The notes under the pieces: model-generated
What the model saw: only the letters and a program-made list of their open reading frames with translations
Database searches by the model: none
Told to the model about the DNA's origin: nothing
Made by a program: the position numbers and the translations under genes
Shown here: positions 1 to 9,524 of the stretch, piece after piece
Layout of the letters: the number at the start of each line of letters is the position of its first letter
How positions within the stretch are numbered: the stretch's first letter is position 1
Origin: Akebia trifoliata
Taxonomy: Eukaryota; Streptophyta; Magnoliopsida; Ranunculales; Lardizabalaceae
DNA length: 64,000 bases
Assembly (NCBI GenBank): GCA_017979445.1
Contig: CM030707.1
Span: 21,334,586 to 21,398,585 of the forward strand
Direction: 5' to 3'

Positions 1-249
1 TTATATATTATTTCGTTCATTGTGATTAGTGAATTAGAGGACCGTGTTATTGTTTGTTAAACCTCCAAATTTGACGGGGATACTCTATGGATTTTTTTTT
101 GTTTTTTTTAAAATCCATTCTCCAATAATTTGATAGTCTAGGGCCGTCAAAAGAAAAATTCTACAAGAGAATATTTGACGGGAGGGTCCGTCAAATTTCT
201 CAAAATTTGACGGGCTAAGACCGTCAAATATGAGCCTTTTTCACATAGT
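1..249. mobile_element. CACTA-type transposon terminus (element continues left of the window)
   Basis: Repeated inverted motifs of the form TTTGACGGG...CCGTCAAA lie at about 70-80, 143-150, 176-198 and 208-229, and the sequence then stops at TTTTTCACATAGTG (236-249). Short subterminal repeats followed by an end in TAGTG are typical of CACTA (En/Spm) transposons. The same terminal string, with one base different, ends the element at 47522. Immediately to the right the sequence becomes a LINE fragment, so this terminus sits inside an older LINE. Seen: repeats and terminus. Inferred: the class. The other end and any transposase lie outside the window. Confidence 0.55.
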
Positions 250-425
250 GGAATGACATAGGTGATAGGGGAACGATCCCCTTGCCTCCAGCCTGAGAAA
301 CTCTTAAAGTAATCAACTGGACTCCCATTGACCAGGATTAAGTAAGATGTTGAATGCACGCACTTCAAAGGCCAACCAATCAACTTCTCTCCAAAACTCA
401 TGCAATGTAACATGTATCTTTAAAA
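250..425 (-). pseudogene. LINE (L1-type) reverse transcriptase fragment
   Basis: On the minus strand, 147-413 is open for 88 residues and includes ILVNGSPVDYF and GWRQGDRSPIT. These correspond to the LINE reverse transcriptase segment usually read as NG.P..FF...G.RQGDPLSP. The DNA parallels 60905-61030, the start of the LINE downstream of the intact ELIP. This is therefore the remnant of the LINE that follows an ELIP unit in this array. The fragment is cut on its right side by divergence and on its left side by the CACTA terminus at 249. No catalytic residues remain. Confidence 0.65.
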
Positions 426-715
426 ATGATCATACGCTTTTTATATATCAATTTCGCAGACCAAGCCTGTTTCCCTTTCCTTTAAAAAAAAGTCTATACA
501 CTCATGAAAGATCACTAACTTAAATACTTAATTACCTCTTGTGCGGCTAACAAACACACTGATAACCTTCCCCTTTTCATTCTTTATCAAAGCCTCTTGG
601 CCTCCAAAAATACCTCGTAGAGAATCATTGGTATTTAGTTGTCAAGATCCCAACAGAGGGGCTACCCACTTGCATGGCAGAAGAGAAAGTTGTTGAAATA
701 GCTAATGAATCAAAG
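426..715. other. AT-rich intergenic stretch, no gene seen
   Basis: No reading frame, tRNA-like fold or transposon terminus could be recognised. It separates the LINE relic from the conserved upstream block that precedes the ELIP copies. Confidence 0.5.
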
Positions 716-1689
716 AGAAAGTTAACTCATGGGCTTATGTGAAAGGTACGCAAATCCAATGGCTAAGAATTTCTAATCAAATTAATTTTTGTGTGGTTTA
801 CAAAGGGACCATGGACCTATATGATTAGCTCAATACATGGGAAGTTCACTCATGAGACGAATTATACAGGTCATTATAATCTAGTTCTCCAATCTATCGG
901 CTAAAAATTACTAATCAGACTGACTTTGTTTGTATGTTTACAAGGAATGATTTTTTGCTCGCAGCGCCCGTTTGACATGTGGCATAAATGATATTAGCTA
1001 CTAAGAGAAAATTTCTCTCTCCTCCCTGCTCATCCTCTGCCCACAAATTTAAATTTTAAGATTTAAAATCTTAAAATAGGTTATTGAGTCCACATGGATT
1101 ATCACATTAGCAATCTGAAACCACAATCTTCTTGATTTATGGAAAACTTATTAAAAAAAAAAAAGTTTTTAAGTTTGATCAATGGAATTGAAAATGCATA
1201 GCTACTGAGTACCCAAACATAAAATTAAAATTCAATAATGAAAAATAAGGTTAATTTTTTCCTTTTTGTTAAAAGAAAAATCATAGAATTTTGTCCTCTG
1301 CAACCCGTGACATCGGATCATTTTTTGAAAGGCATTTATGCCACATGTCAACTGGATTGTGAGCAAAAAAAGCTCCCGTTTACAATATGGGTAAAAAGCA
1401 CAAACATGAGCTGGGGAAACTTTGAAGTACATTTTCCTACTTAGGGGTAGCTTTTTACCCCTAAACCATGAGAGGGCACTTAATGTAAAGAAAATTTTCG
1501 TAGAAGATTATATAATGAGTCGTGTTGGAGGAACATTGAAATGTAAATCAATTCTCACATTATTGATGCGGAGGTGCGCACAAGACCATAGATTTTTACT
1601 TGTATCTCGATGAAAACAATTTATGGTTTTGTATTATACATCCACATAACGATGTGAGAATTCAATGTACATTTTAATGTTGAATAATG

Positions 1690-1815
1690 ATGCATGCACA
1701 TGGTTTTTTGTGCGCCCCTAATGTGGCAAGGGCACATTAGCACATATCTTTTTTCCTGTGTATCCCAAAGAAAAAGAACTATGGTTTGTGCCCTTGCCAC
1801 ATTTGCCACGTAGAA
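1690..1815. mobile_element. Foldback element with GTGGCAAGGGCAC arms
   Basis: The left arm (AATGTGGCAAGGGCAC, about 1720-1735) pairs with GTGCCCTTGCCACATTTG (about 1789-1806) around an AT-rich loop. A related inverted pair occurs at about 36500-36600. No coding sequence. Likely a small nonautonomous DNA element; its exact ends are uncertain. Confidence 0.4.
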
Positions 1816-1917
1816 AAAATCACGTGCATTCGTCACGACTCTTTGATGTTACTTCAACATTTTCCTTATATAATTGATATGTTTACTCATTTGCTTCCTT
1901 CATTCTATAATACAGAG

Positions 1918-2112
1918 TGCTGATTTTCTAACTTAATCAAATGACATAACTCAAAAACTCACTGATGTGGCATGTGCAATAATGATAGATTTTTCCCTCA
2001 GGATACACAACTGCACATTCCCATAAACAATGTGCAGATGTGTTCCGAGGGAAAATTCTTTGGGCAGCGAGTTTTTGAGTTAGTCTATCAAAGTTGACTT
2101 AGAAAATCATTA
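1918..2112. mobile_element. Foldback MITE, family also in U2 and U3
   Basis: The ends GATTTTCTAACTTAATCA (left) and the reverse-complement-like TTGACTTAGAAAATCA (right) form terminal inverted repeats. A second inner pair, ACTCAAAAACTC and GAGTTTTTGAGT, extends the hairpin. Relatives lie at the matching places of the other upstream blocks (32698-32835 and 55968-56137). They occupy the same position but have diverged inside. No coding capacity. Confidence 0.5.
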
Positions 2113-2800
2113 CACGATAATAAATTGACACGTAGATACAGGATTAGAGATACAATGATGTAGAGATACCTGTGTTTTCTAAGAATCCATAACCTTAGTT
2201 TTCTCAAAGAGACTAATCGAAAATGACCTAAATGCCTTCATCTCCAACCTCTGTCTAAAAAAAACACCTCTTGTAAAAATCTTTGATTTTTCTTCCCAAA
2301 AATTCAACTTCTTCCCAAACATCCTATATTTTCCTTGAGGTTCTAAGCTTAGAGATAATAATCTTTGCTTGGTTTTGATATACTTCTCAAGGTTTTGGTA
2401 TCATATATAGTTACCAATAAATCCATTGTTTGCAACCTCATCTCTATCCTTTTTCTACTTTTAAAATTCCATTTATGTTCTAATGGTTTAAAAGTTGTTT
2501 GTAAATAGTTATGGTAAATACAGGCGAAGGACAGGAGTAAACTTTTAAAAAAAGGTTTAGATGCCTAGTTTGAGGGATGTAAATCTAGGGTGTTTGGTTT
2601 TTGTACAAGTTTAAAGTAAAGGGCATTTGGATCATTTTTCCTTAGTCTATTTGAGAAGACGAAAGTCAATGAGTAATGTCATCAAGAAAACATGGGGTAT
2701 CTCAAATGTGTCAAAATAAGATTATCTAGTACACGTCGAAATGTGTAAATGTCACTGTGGAAGTGAAGCTAATACGAAAAAACTTAAAAGGTCGGGAAAA

Positions 2801-2989
2801 AGGAGTCCGGATCCTATGCACCCAGGGTGGGAAACACCTCAATACATGACACGTTAACCACATTTTAAGGAAATTTTGAAATGGAGAATTTTTAACTTTA
2901 GTTCCTTGAACTATGGCTAACGTGGCATGTATTATAGTGTGGGAAGAGGGTTTTAATCCTCCACCCTAGGTGCATACGATTTGGATTCC
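2801..2989. mobile_element. MITE 1 in the promoter of the broken ELIP, absent from the intact paralogue
   Basis: Terminal inverted repeats: GGAGTCCGGATCCTATGCA at the left and TGCATACGATTTGGATTCC at the right, with CACCCAGGGTGG / CCACCCTAGGTG just inside. The U3 block reads straight through this site (about 56790), giving the empty site. The flanks are compatible with a degenerate 9-bp duplication (gggaaaaag / acaagaaag), so a Mutator-like origin is possible. Confidence 0.55.
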
Positions 2990-3042
2990 ACAAGAAAGTA
3001 TATCATGTAGGCTATAGAGTCTTTGATTGTATTAGTGGTTAG

Positions 3043-3539
3043 AGTCCAGATCCTATGCATCCAAGGTGGAGTAATGAAACCCTCCTCTCATGAAAATGGA
3101 TCCTATGTAGCACCTTGTACGACAAATCTAATAATGAGAGAGAACTATCTTAGAAAAAAAGAAAATATTAACATCTAAATTCTTATGATCCTAATTTAAA
3201 TCTGATTTATTAAAAAAAAAATCAAAATAAAAAAACCATTTTTTTTCTTCTAGATTCATGTCTTAGAAAATGAATGAATGACTACTGAACACCCAGTATT
3301 TTAAGTGATAAATCTAACAGAGGCTTATGTGGCACTCTTTCAATCGTTTGATATGTACAACAATGTGCTACAGGAACTGTGTGCTCCTCTTACCCACACC
3401 TCGATGCATGCTAAATTAGTCACACTTCAACGAATTGAAGCTTTAAAATATCTTTTTTTTCAAAATTTTCTGAATTGTAACTTACGTGGCATGTATTGAA
3501 CTGTGGGAGTTTCCTCCACCCAGGGTGCAAAAACGATCT
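3043..3539. mobile_element. MITE-like insertion 2 in the promoter of the broken ELIP
   Basis: The left end GAGTCCAGATCCTATGCAT and the right end with CCACCCAGGGTGCAAAAACG then GATCTAGATTCT are inverted relatives of each other and of the element at 2801-2989. The flanks TAGTGGTTA (left) and TAGTAGTTA (right) look like a 9-bp target duplication. U3 has a single uninterrupted copy of this target. The interior (about 3100-3490) has no recognisable gene; the 64-residue frame at 3305-3499 has no family features. Confidence 0.5.
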
Positions 3540-3563
3540 AGATTCTTAGTAGTTAATGTGAAG

Positions 3564-3640
3564 CCACGTCATGTTGCCTTCAAATGCGACGTGGACGGAC
3601 TTATAACCACCACACAACTTGCCTTTGATACCTATAAATA
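3564..3640 (+). promoter_or_regulatory. Relic ELIP promoter: two ACGT elements and TATA box
   Basis: CCACGTC at 3564-3570, GACGTGG at 3588-3594 and TATAAATA at 3633-3640 match in order and spacing the elements of the intact ELIP (56856-56953). ACGT-core elements are the binding class of bZIP factors such as HY5, known to control ELIP light induction; binding here is inference. The promoter looks intact although the gene behind it is broken. Confidence 0.6.
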
Positions 3641-3723
3641 TAGCTTCTAGAGTTACTTAACTCATAACTTCAGAACTCTCGAACACTTCGTCCTACCATA
3701 TTATTCTACTTTCAGAAATTCAA

Positions 3724-4432
3724 ATGGCTTCATCAGCATCTGTGCAATCCATATTCTCAAGCAGCATGACACATGTCATGCATAGAAGCAGTAAGCCAAA
3801 CCTAACACTCCCATCCACATTCACATTCGTGCCAAGTCAGAAAAGAACAGTTCGTTGCATGGCTGAGGTATTGTAGATTATAAACTACTTTTCGTTATAT
3901 TTCATGGGAAATGATTCCCTGCATCTAACGGTTGAGAAATGATTTATCTGTGCAGCCAAGAGTAACACAACTCCTCCTCCCCCTAAACCAAAGGTAGGTA
4001 GTAATAGAATCACTTTTAAAAAGCACTTGTCAAGGTTTTCCAAAAGCACTTTTAAGTTACTTATGTTTCTGTACAACTCTGCGTGCAGGATAGCAAGAAG
4101 TTTTTGGATGTGTTTGCATTTAGTGGGCCCGCACCAGAGAGGATCAACGGTGACGATTGCGATGATAGGATTTGTTGCTGCAATGGCTGTTGATGGTTAA
4201 CGAAAGGTGAAGATGTGGCAGCACAGTTGGCTGGAGGGATACCGTGGTTCTTAGGGACGACTGTGGTCCTCTCCCTGGCCTCTCTGATACCTTTGTTGCA
4301 AGGTATTAGTGTTGAATCCAAATCAGATGGAGTGATGACTTCTGATGCAGAAATGTGGAACGGTAGATTTGCGATGTTGGGTTTGGTTGCTTGGTCTTCA
4401 CTGAGTTTGTGAAGGGTGGGGCCCTTGTGTAA
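3724..4432 (+). pseudogene. Early light-induced protein (ELIP) pseudogene A
   Basis: The start ATG at 3724 opens a plastid transit peptide ([15 protein letters not shown]..., through KRTVRCMAE) parallel to the intact ELIP. After GAG (3867) the frame meets TAG at 3874. The proline-rich linker ending PPPPKPK reappears at 3961-3993, in frame if 3868-3960 is spliced out (GT...AG), which would be a cryptic intron. The last part starts at 4089 after a normal AG. There the first chlorophyll-binding motif ERING is followed by a 1-bp insertion (about 4150) that leads to a stop near 4195. A 2-bp insertion near 4197 restores frame, and a 1-bp loss near 4390 changes the C-terminus. Helix II and the [10 protein letters not shown] motif of helix III remain readable. 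Not a functional gene in this assembly. Confidence 0.85.
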
Positions 4433-5559
4433 GGGCCCACATCACCTCTGATGGTGTTAATCATGATTAAGGATTTTCTATGATTGTACGAAGTTGGAAA
4501 GTATAATTCTCCTCTAATCTAAATAATAGGAATTTGTTTACGTATGTATACTTTACTAGCTTGTTGTAAGAGAGGAAAGAAGAATAGAAATGAAAATTTC
4601 ACTTTAATGTTCATACCCATTACTGCGCTTTGCTTATGATAAAAACTCATAGAATAAGAGATCTGCTAGGGAATCCAACTTTTACTTTATTACAACCCAA
4701 TTTCTTAAATTATTATCACACCCCAGTGAAAGATTAAAAACACTCTTCAAACATTATAAAGGTTTACTTATTGTGCTCTTTCAAATTATAATCTCAACAT
4801 CACATATATCATTACACCCGCTTCAAACAATTTCAGAACTTGTTTACAATCATGATTTGGTTCCTTTAAAATCGTAAATCCGTAAAAATAGAAATCTTAA
4901 AATAAAGCTTTATTGGCACCCCAAAATTTTCTTATAAGTAATATCTATATGAAATACTACCATTTAAAATTGGGTAATTATAAAAGCACCCCATGAATTA
5001 ATAAGGAACAACAACCACACTGTAGCCGAATTTTTTGTAAATCAGTTTTGTAATTCTATTAAACTGATTTACCAAAAAAAAAAAAAAATGGATGATTTAC
5101 GGTTCACGAAGTTGTTTTGATGGGATTAGAAGTTTTGGAATGGGTTGATTTTTGGTGAGGATGATCTCCTCATCATAAAGATCATCTTTATCAAAATCAG
5201 CTCATTTTGGAAACTTTAACCCATATAAGGACAAAACAATTTGGCTATGGTGTGGGTTTGCTTATTACTTTTGTGTACTAGTTTTATAATTACCCTTTAA
5301 AATTTGTATTAATTACACATCCTTTTAATATTCATATATTTGTATATATTCTGCAAATACATTTTATATGTATCTATATGTATCTATTTTATAATTTTTA
5401 TTATGCAGTAGCAATTTTATAAAGAATTCTTTATCGGGTACACCCGAGAACAAATATTGTTCTTTGCATATACACCCTAAAGTTGGAAATAATTGCCCCT
5501 CAAACCTTGCCTTACTAAAATAATAAATAAATAATAATAATATCCTAAACCATCCCAAT
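4433..5559. other. ELIP A downstream flank, AT-rich, with hairpins
   Basis: The first 300 bases parallel the 3' flank of the intact ELIP (57711-58000). The rest is AT-rich without a gene. A perfect 12-bp hairpin (GTAAATCAGTTT / AAACTGATTTAC) lies at about 5038-5074. Confidence 0.5.
5121..5224. mobile_element. Hairpin MITE, GGATGATCTC family, copy a
   Basis: A near-palindrome about 100 bp long. Left arm with GGTGAGGATGATCTCCTCA, right arm with the complementary AAGATCATCTT, and outer TGGGATTAGAAGTTTTGGAA pairing with TTGGAAACTTTAACCCA. The same hairpin recurs at 11617, 28725, 28872, 30548, 30706 and 40152, with a half copy at 30873. It has no coding sequence. Confidence 0.7.
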
Positions 5560-6390
5560 ATGTTACTGATGATCTCGTAATAAGACGACTCATTTTCTTG
5601 AAAAACTCTCTATTTCTCTCCAACCCAAATCCCCCTACACACCGTTAAAGGTAGGATATCCACAAGATCTTCTTTCTCCCAACAAACATAACTAGGTTCC
5701 AACTTTGAGAAAAAGACAAGATCTAATTCAAACACAACTAACTTAAGTCAAAGAGTAAAAATAAGTGGTCCCATATGGACGAGGATATCGGGCAATACAA
5801 CAAGATGTGGGCCAAAGACTCCCCACTTAATTTATACAAAAAATAAAAGTTTTGGGTTATAAACACATTTTTAATAAAGTGATCTAGAGTAAGAATTTTG
5901 CATGGGCTGCCAACTAAATGAGGAACACATTAGATGGATTTTTGTGGCCTAAATAAGTGAGAAGAGAAATACAACAAAAGGAGTAGAATCCAACAAAGTA
6001 GAGCAAAAAGATTTCACAGAAAAAATAGTTACCTTTGGTACAAATCCACTCCTACCTATCTAACCCTAATAGCTATCTTGGATTGATCTCAAGCTGGTTA
6101 GTAAGTTTGCAAGGTCCTAGATCTCTCAGTCATTGAAACCCTTATAAAATCCCAAATTCCATGAGGGGCCACTCCTAGTAAGGTTCAAGAAGATTGCATT
6201 CGACAAATTCTTTTTCCTTGACAAGTGTAAAGCTGTGGGAATGAAGGCAAAGAGGTATAATGCCACACCACCAATCCTCCAAAATTTTGATTTTGTCATC
6301 CCTCCCCAAGCAAGCCGTAAAAATGATCGTACACCACAAACGTATCTAACAAAACCAAGTAAACAAAGCAACATAAGGTAAAACCCGGAG
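5560..6390 (-). pseudogene. LINE (L1-type) 3' fragment downstream of ELIP A
   Basis: The minus strand at 6126-6374 encodes KFWRIGGVALYLFAFIPTAL and LSRKKN, matching the conserved LINE tract between reverse transcriptase and zinc-binding domain (W.D.W.G..PL...FP.LY.LS..K). The DNA from 5560 parallels 59340-60140 downstream of the intact ELIP, including the shared tracts near 5588 and 5664. So the LINE was inserted before the ELIP unit duplicated. Frames are broken and the upstream RT part kept in the paralogue is missing. Confidence 0.65.
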
Positions 6391-6549
6391 GCAACTTTGT
6401 TGATATAATATTGAGATTACACGGTGTAACACATAGGTGTGTTAAAAAGTAATAGATGTTCCTATGACACGTGGGACTTCACGTAGTTTGGCTCGAGGCT
6501 TCAATCAACGTGGGTGTAGGCCGGGGATTGGGAAGCACACAAAAGATGT
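6391..6549. other. Junction sequence between LINE relic and CACTA-like array
   Basis: Short AT-rich stretch. No gene recognised. Confidence 0.4.
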
Positions 6550-7420
6550 CACTAAAACATTTTTGATTTATAAGGTGTTTTATAACAGCGGATAAATTAT
6601 TCGTCGCTATATATACATTTATTGCAGCGGATATATTTATCCGCCTCTATAGATATATATTTTTGCAGCGGATAATTGTATCCGTCGCTAGAGGGACCTA
6701 CGCAAAACCCAGAAAATTCACCCTAATAGTTTTCTGTTTATTCAGGCTCATATAGCAGCGGACAAATAATCTGCCACTAAAAATCAAATTTTTTTAATAT
6801 AAAAAACTCACTTTAGTATAGGTTCTCCCCTTGAATTTTTTTAAATTAAATATAGCAGCGGATGATATTTTCCGTAGCCGTATGAGTCCAATTTTCTTAT
6901 TAAAAAAAGTGTTTTTACATGGGAGTAAGCAGCGGATGGTATTGTCGCGCCTGTAGCTGTAGAGTTCAATTTTTCTATTAAAAAATCTCGTGTTTAGTGA
7001 GTTCTTTCTATCAATTTTTGTTAAATTAAATATAATAGCAGATTATATTTTTCATAGCAGTAGAGTGAAATTTTTTATAAAAATCTCGTTTTAGTGTGCA
7101 CGGCCAAAATTTTGAAATTGAGTATAGCAGCAGATTGTATTTTTCGAAACTATAGAAGTCAATTTTTCTATTAAAAAAGTCGTTTTAGTGAGTTCTTTTT
7201 ATCAAATTTTTTTAAATTTAATATAACAACGGATTATAGGTTCCACAGTTGTAGAGACTACAATATTGGATCTGTACCGTTGATTATAGCAGCGGAGGAA
7301 AATTTCTGCTACCGTATGGTGGTTTTTTGTAGCGGATAATTTGATCCATTGTGATAGGGACACATTCGTATTTCGATCTATCTGCAAATGGCAGCGGAAA
7401 AAAAATCCGTCTGTAAAAAT
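6550..7420. mobile_element. CACTA-like terminus with about 12 palindromic subterminal repeats
   Basis: From CACTAAAACATTTTT at 6550 the sequence carries about twelve copies of an imperfect palindrome of the form GCAGCGGAT...ATCCGTCGCTA, near 6587, 6633, 6667, 6755, 6855, 6930, 7035, 7126, 7223, 7288, 7328 and 7391. Spacing is 35-105 bp. Dense inverted subterminal repeats of 10-20 bp next to a CACTA end are the usual transposase-binding regions of CACTA transposons. No transposase is seen. The other end may be lost or lie beyond the N gap. Class assignment is inference. Confidence 0.5.
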
Positions 7421-7429
7421 TTCTCAACC

Positions 7430-8446
7430 TTGCAGAAAGAATAGTGCGCGAAATTAAAATTTTTTCCATCTTCCCTCTCATTTCCCTCCTCGTTCCTTCG
7501 TTTCTGTCACTCTCTCGTTTTCTCTCTTCGTCTCTGCCACTCTCTCTCGTTTTCTCTCATTCTGTTGGTGCTGTCACACGTGGTGAAAACTTTTTAAATT
7601 CGAATATTCTAGGTTTTCATTATAAGTAAAGAGAAAACAACAGAACCTAGATTTGTATTCATCTATCTCTCGATCTCCTATCTTTTTCACATTCTCCGCT
7701 TGTGTCATTCTCCTTCAATTTTTCTCATAGCTTCTCTCCTGGTCTCATTCTTTCTTGATCTCCTTTGATCTGTCTCTCATTCTCTGTCTCGATCTCTCTC
7801 ATTCTTCGTCTCCAATCTCTTTTGTTTCTTCTCTCTCTCTCATTTTCCCTCTCTTGATCTCATCTTTGTCATGATATCTCGGTCTAATCTCCTCTGAGAC
7901 GAAGGAAATAGAGAAAATCTCTCTCTCTTTGTAAAAACAAAATTGGAGTCTTCGAGGAGAAAACATGAGCTTCTTGTTTGTCTTCAAGAGGTCCAGATCG
8001 ATTGGATGAAATCTACTAACAGAGGTAAGGATTTCAAGTTTGGATTCAAAATTTTTATTTTTATTTTTTATTGTAGACTAATTTCACATTTTCTTCATGC
8101 TTTGTGAAATCAGATCGTTTAGAAGTTCTTTTAAGAAAATTGAGAGTTTGAGCTCAAATTCAACAACTTATCCTAAGTTGTTTTTGTTTCTTATTTTTCA
8201 AAATTTCAGATCGAATAGATCCAATTTATTTTTCTTAAATTTTGAATACGAAACTCTTTATAGTTTTTTTGACCATATTTATACATTTGATATGAGCGTG
8301 TATACGCACTTTCACATGAAACTGGCAAGTCCTAGAACAAGATTTGTCAAAATTTTGGTCTTTGGCATTTCTGAAGTATTAATAAAGGGTGTGTAAAACA
8401 CATGAATATGTAGCTTAATGTTTATTGAACATTTGGGTAAAAATTT
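7430..8446. other. CT-rich stretch next to the CACTA array; possible captured exon
   Basis: 7480-7860 is a pyrimidine-rich tract (repeated CTCTCTCGTTTTCTCTC-like motifs) resembling a plant 5' leader. A possible short start context at 7964 ends in a GT donor-like site (AACAGAG/GTAAGG, about 8023). This would fit a captured first exon, but the frame is only about 15 codons and has no recognisable family. The long frame at 8097-8396 is AT-biased and unrecognised. The block ends in the assembly gap. Confidence 0.25.
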
Positions 8447-8546
8447 NNNNNNNNNNNNNNNNNNNNNNNNNNNNNNNNNNNNNNNNNNNNNNNNNNNNNN
8501 NNNNNNNNNNNNNNNNNNNNNNNNNNNNNNNNNNNNNNNNNNNNNN
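8447..8546. other. Assembly gap (100 N)
   Basis: Exactly 100 N, the conventional length for a gap of unknown size. It lies where exons 1-2 of the first AKR copy and the rest of the CACTA-like element would be expected. Confidence 0.98.
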
Positions 8547-8872
8547 TTGGATCGATTAGGAAAATTATAGTAGATAAATTTTCTGAAAATGAGATTTCAA
8601 TTGATATTATGAAGTCAAAGACACATTCCAATTAAATTTTCAGAGCTCAAATACAGCTTTAGATTATTAATTCAACTCTAAGCCTTACTAAAATCATATA
8701 CCCAAAATAATAAAATTTCAAAAAATGGAAAAGTCTAGAAACTTACCTAGACATGTAGTTAACCCTAAAATAAGAGACTCCTAGCTGAACTAGACACTCA
8801 AAATCCCACAATGGCTAAACATATAGAGAATTTTTTTTGAAAAGTAGTAAGTTTCAACATATAACTAAAAAA
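8547..8872. other. Start of the AKR-linked duplicated block, copy 1 (intronic sequence)
   Basis: From about 8700 the sequence parallels 37275-37440, which is intron 2 of AKR II, so this is intron of AKR I. 8547-8690 has no counterpart in copy 2. No gene. Confidence 0.55.
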
Positions 8873-9110
8873 CCCCAAGGGTTGGCCTAGAGGCAAGCCA
8901 AGCCTTGATAAGCTCCTTAGGAAGGGTAGGTCAAGTGTTCAAAACCCCCTGAAGCTAGGAATTCCTTGGGGTCACCCTCTAGGATATTGACCCTCGACTC
9001 AATCAGTTGCATATAGGACTTTTCGAGGGGGAAGGTGTGTATGACCGTGGGATTAGTCTCACCTGAAGGGTGGGGATACCCACGTTAAGCAAAAAAAAAA
9101 AAAAAAAAAA
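8873..9110 (+). mobile_element. tRNA-derived SINE in the AKR I intron, with target duplication
   Basis: About 238 bp. The head has a pol III A-box-like TGGCCTAGAGGCAAG and, about 50 bp on, a B-box-like GTGTTCAAAACC (GTGTTCGAAATCC in the paralogue at 37448). The body ends in a 20-base poly(A). It is flanked by the direct repeat CAACATATAACT(A/G)AAA at 8855-8870 and 9111-9126. These are the hallmarks of SINE retroposition. The same insertion at the same site in AKR II shows it predates the duplication. Confidence 0.8.
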
Positions 9111-9126
9111 CAACATATAACTGAAA

Positions 9127-9524
9127 TTTGAGCTCCAAAAGACCTCTTTTTGAGATGTGTCTTGGGACCAATGAACCTCTATAGACCTCACTGTTAGCTT
9201 TGTAGTGGTATCTTACACTACTAATTCTGATAACTAATCACAAAGTAATGCTCAAAGTTAGGGAGTCCGGAGGCAATTTTATTTGGCTCCTCATCCTGGT
9301 TTTTTTGATCCAAGCATCTTATGAAGTCATCTACAACATTTTCTACACTAACACCAAAATTGTACACAAAGTAATATGGTTTTGATAGGTTGGGCAATCG
9401 GGTACCCATTGACACCCCTAAATTGTGCTTAAGAAGCACTTAAATTTTAGTGAAACTCGTTCTTATGATATCTTTACTCTTGAAAAACTTGTAGATGAAT
9501 GTTGGGTTCTACTACGACTGAATA
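9127..9524. other. AKR I intron sequence, no gene
   Basis: Parallels 37685-38050 in AKR II. No coding or structural features beyond shared ancestry. Confidence 0.5.

Larger units (their letters stand above)
716..3540 (+). repeat. ELIP upstream block, copy U1 (with MITE insertions)
   Basis: This stretch is repeated at 31220-33000 (U2) and 55630-57040 (U3), and its internal part reappears at the right edge (63905-64000, U4). Shared landmarks are CATGGGCTTATGTGAAAGG near 728, TTGACATGTGGCA near 971, the string near 2195 that also occurs at 63915, and GTAAATGTCACTGTG near 2742 (56743 in U3). In U1 and U3 the block leads directly into an ELIP promoter. It contains no convincing protein-coding gene; the short frames within it are low-complexity. 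The block marks the unit of tandem duplication. Confidence 0.75.

Noticed and set aside
3724..4432. ELIP A as a functional gene with three exons
   Set aside because: Even with the cryptic intron removed, a 1-bp insertion in helix I and a 1-bp loss near the C-terminus break it.
7799..7987. Minus-strand 62-residue frame
   Set aside because: Low-complexity translation of the CT-rich tract.
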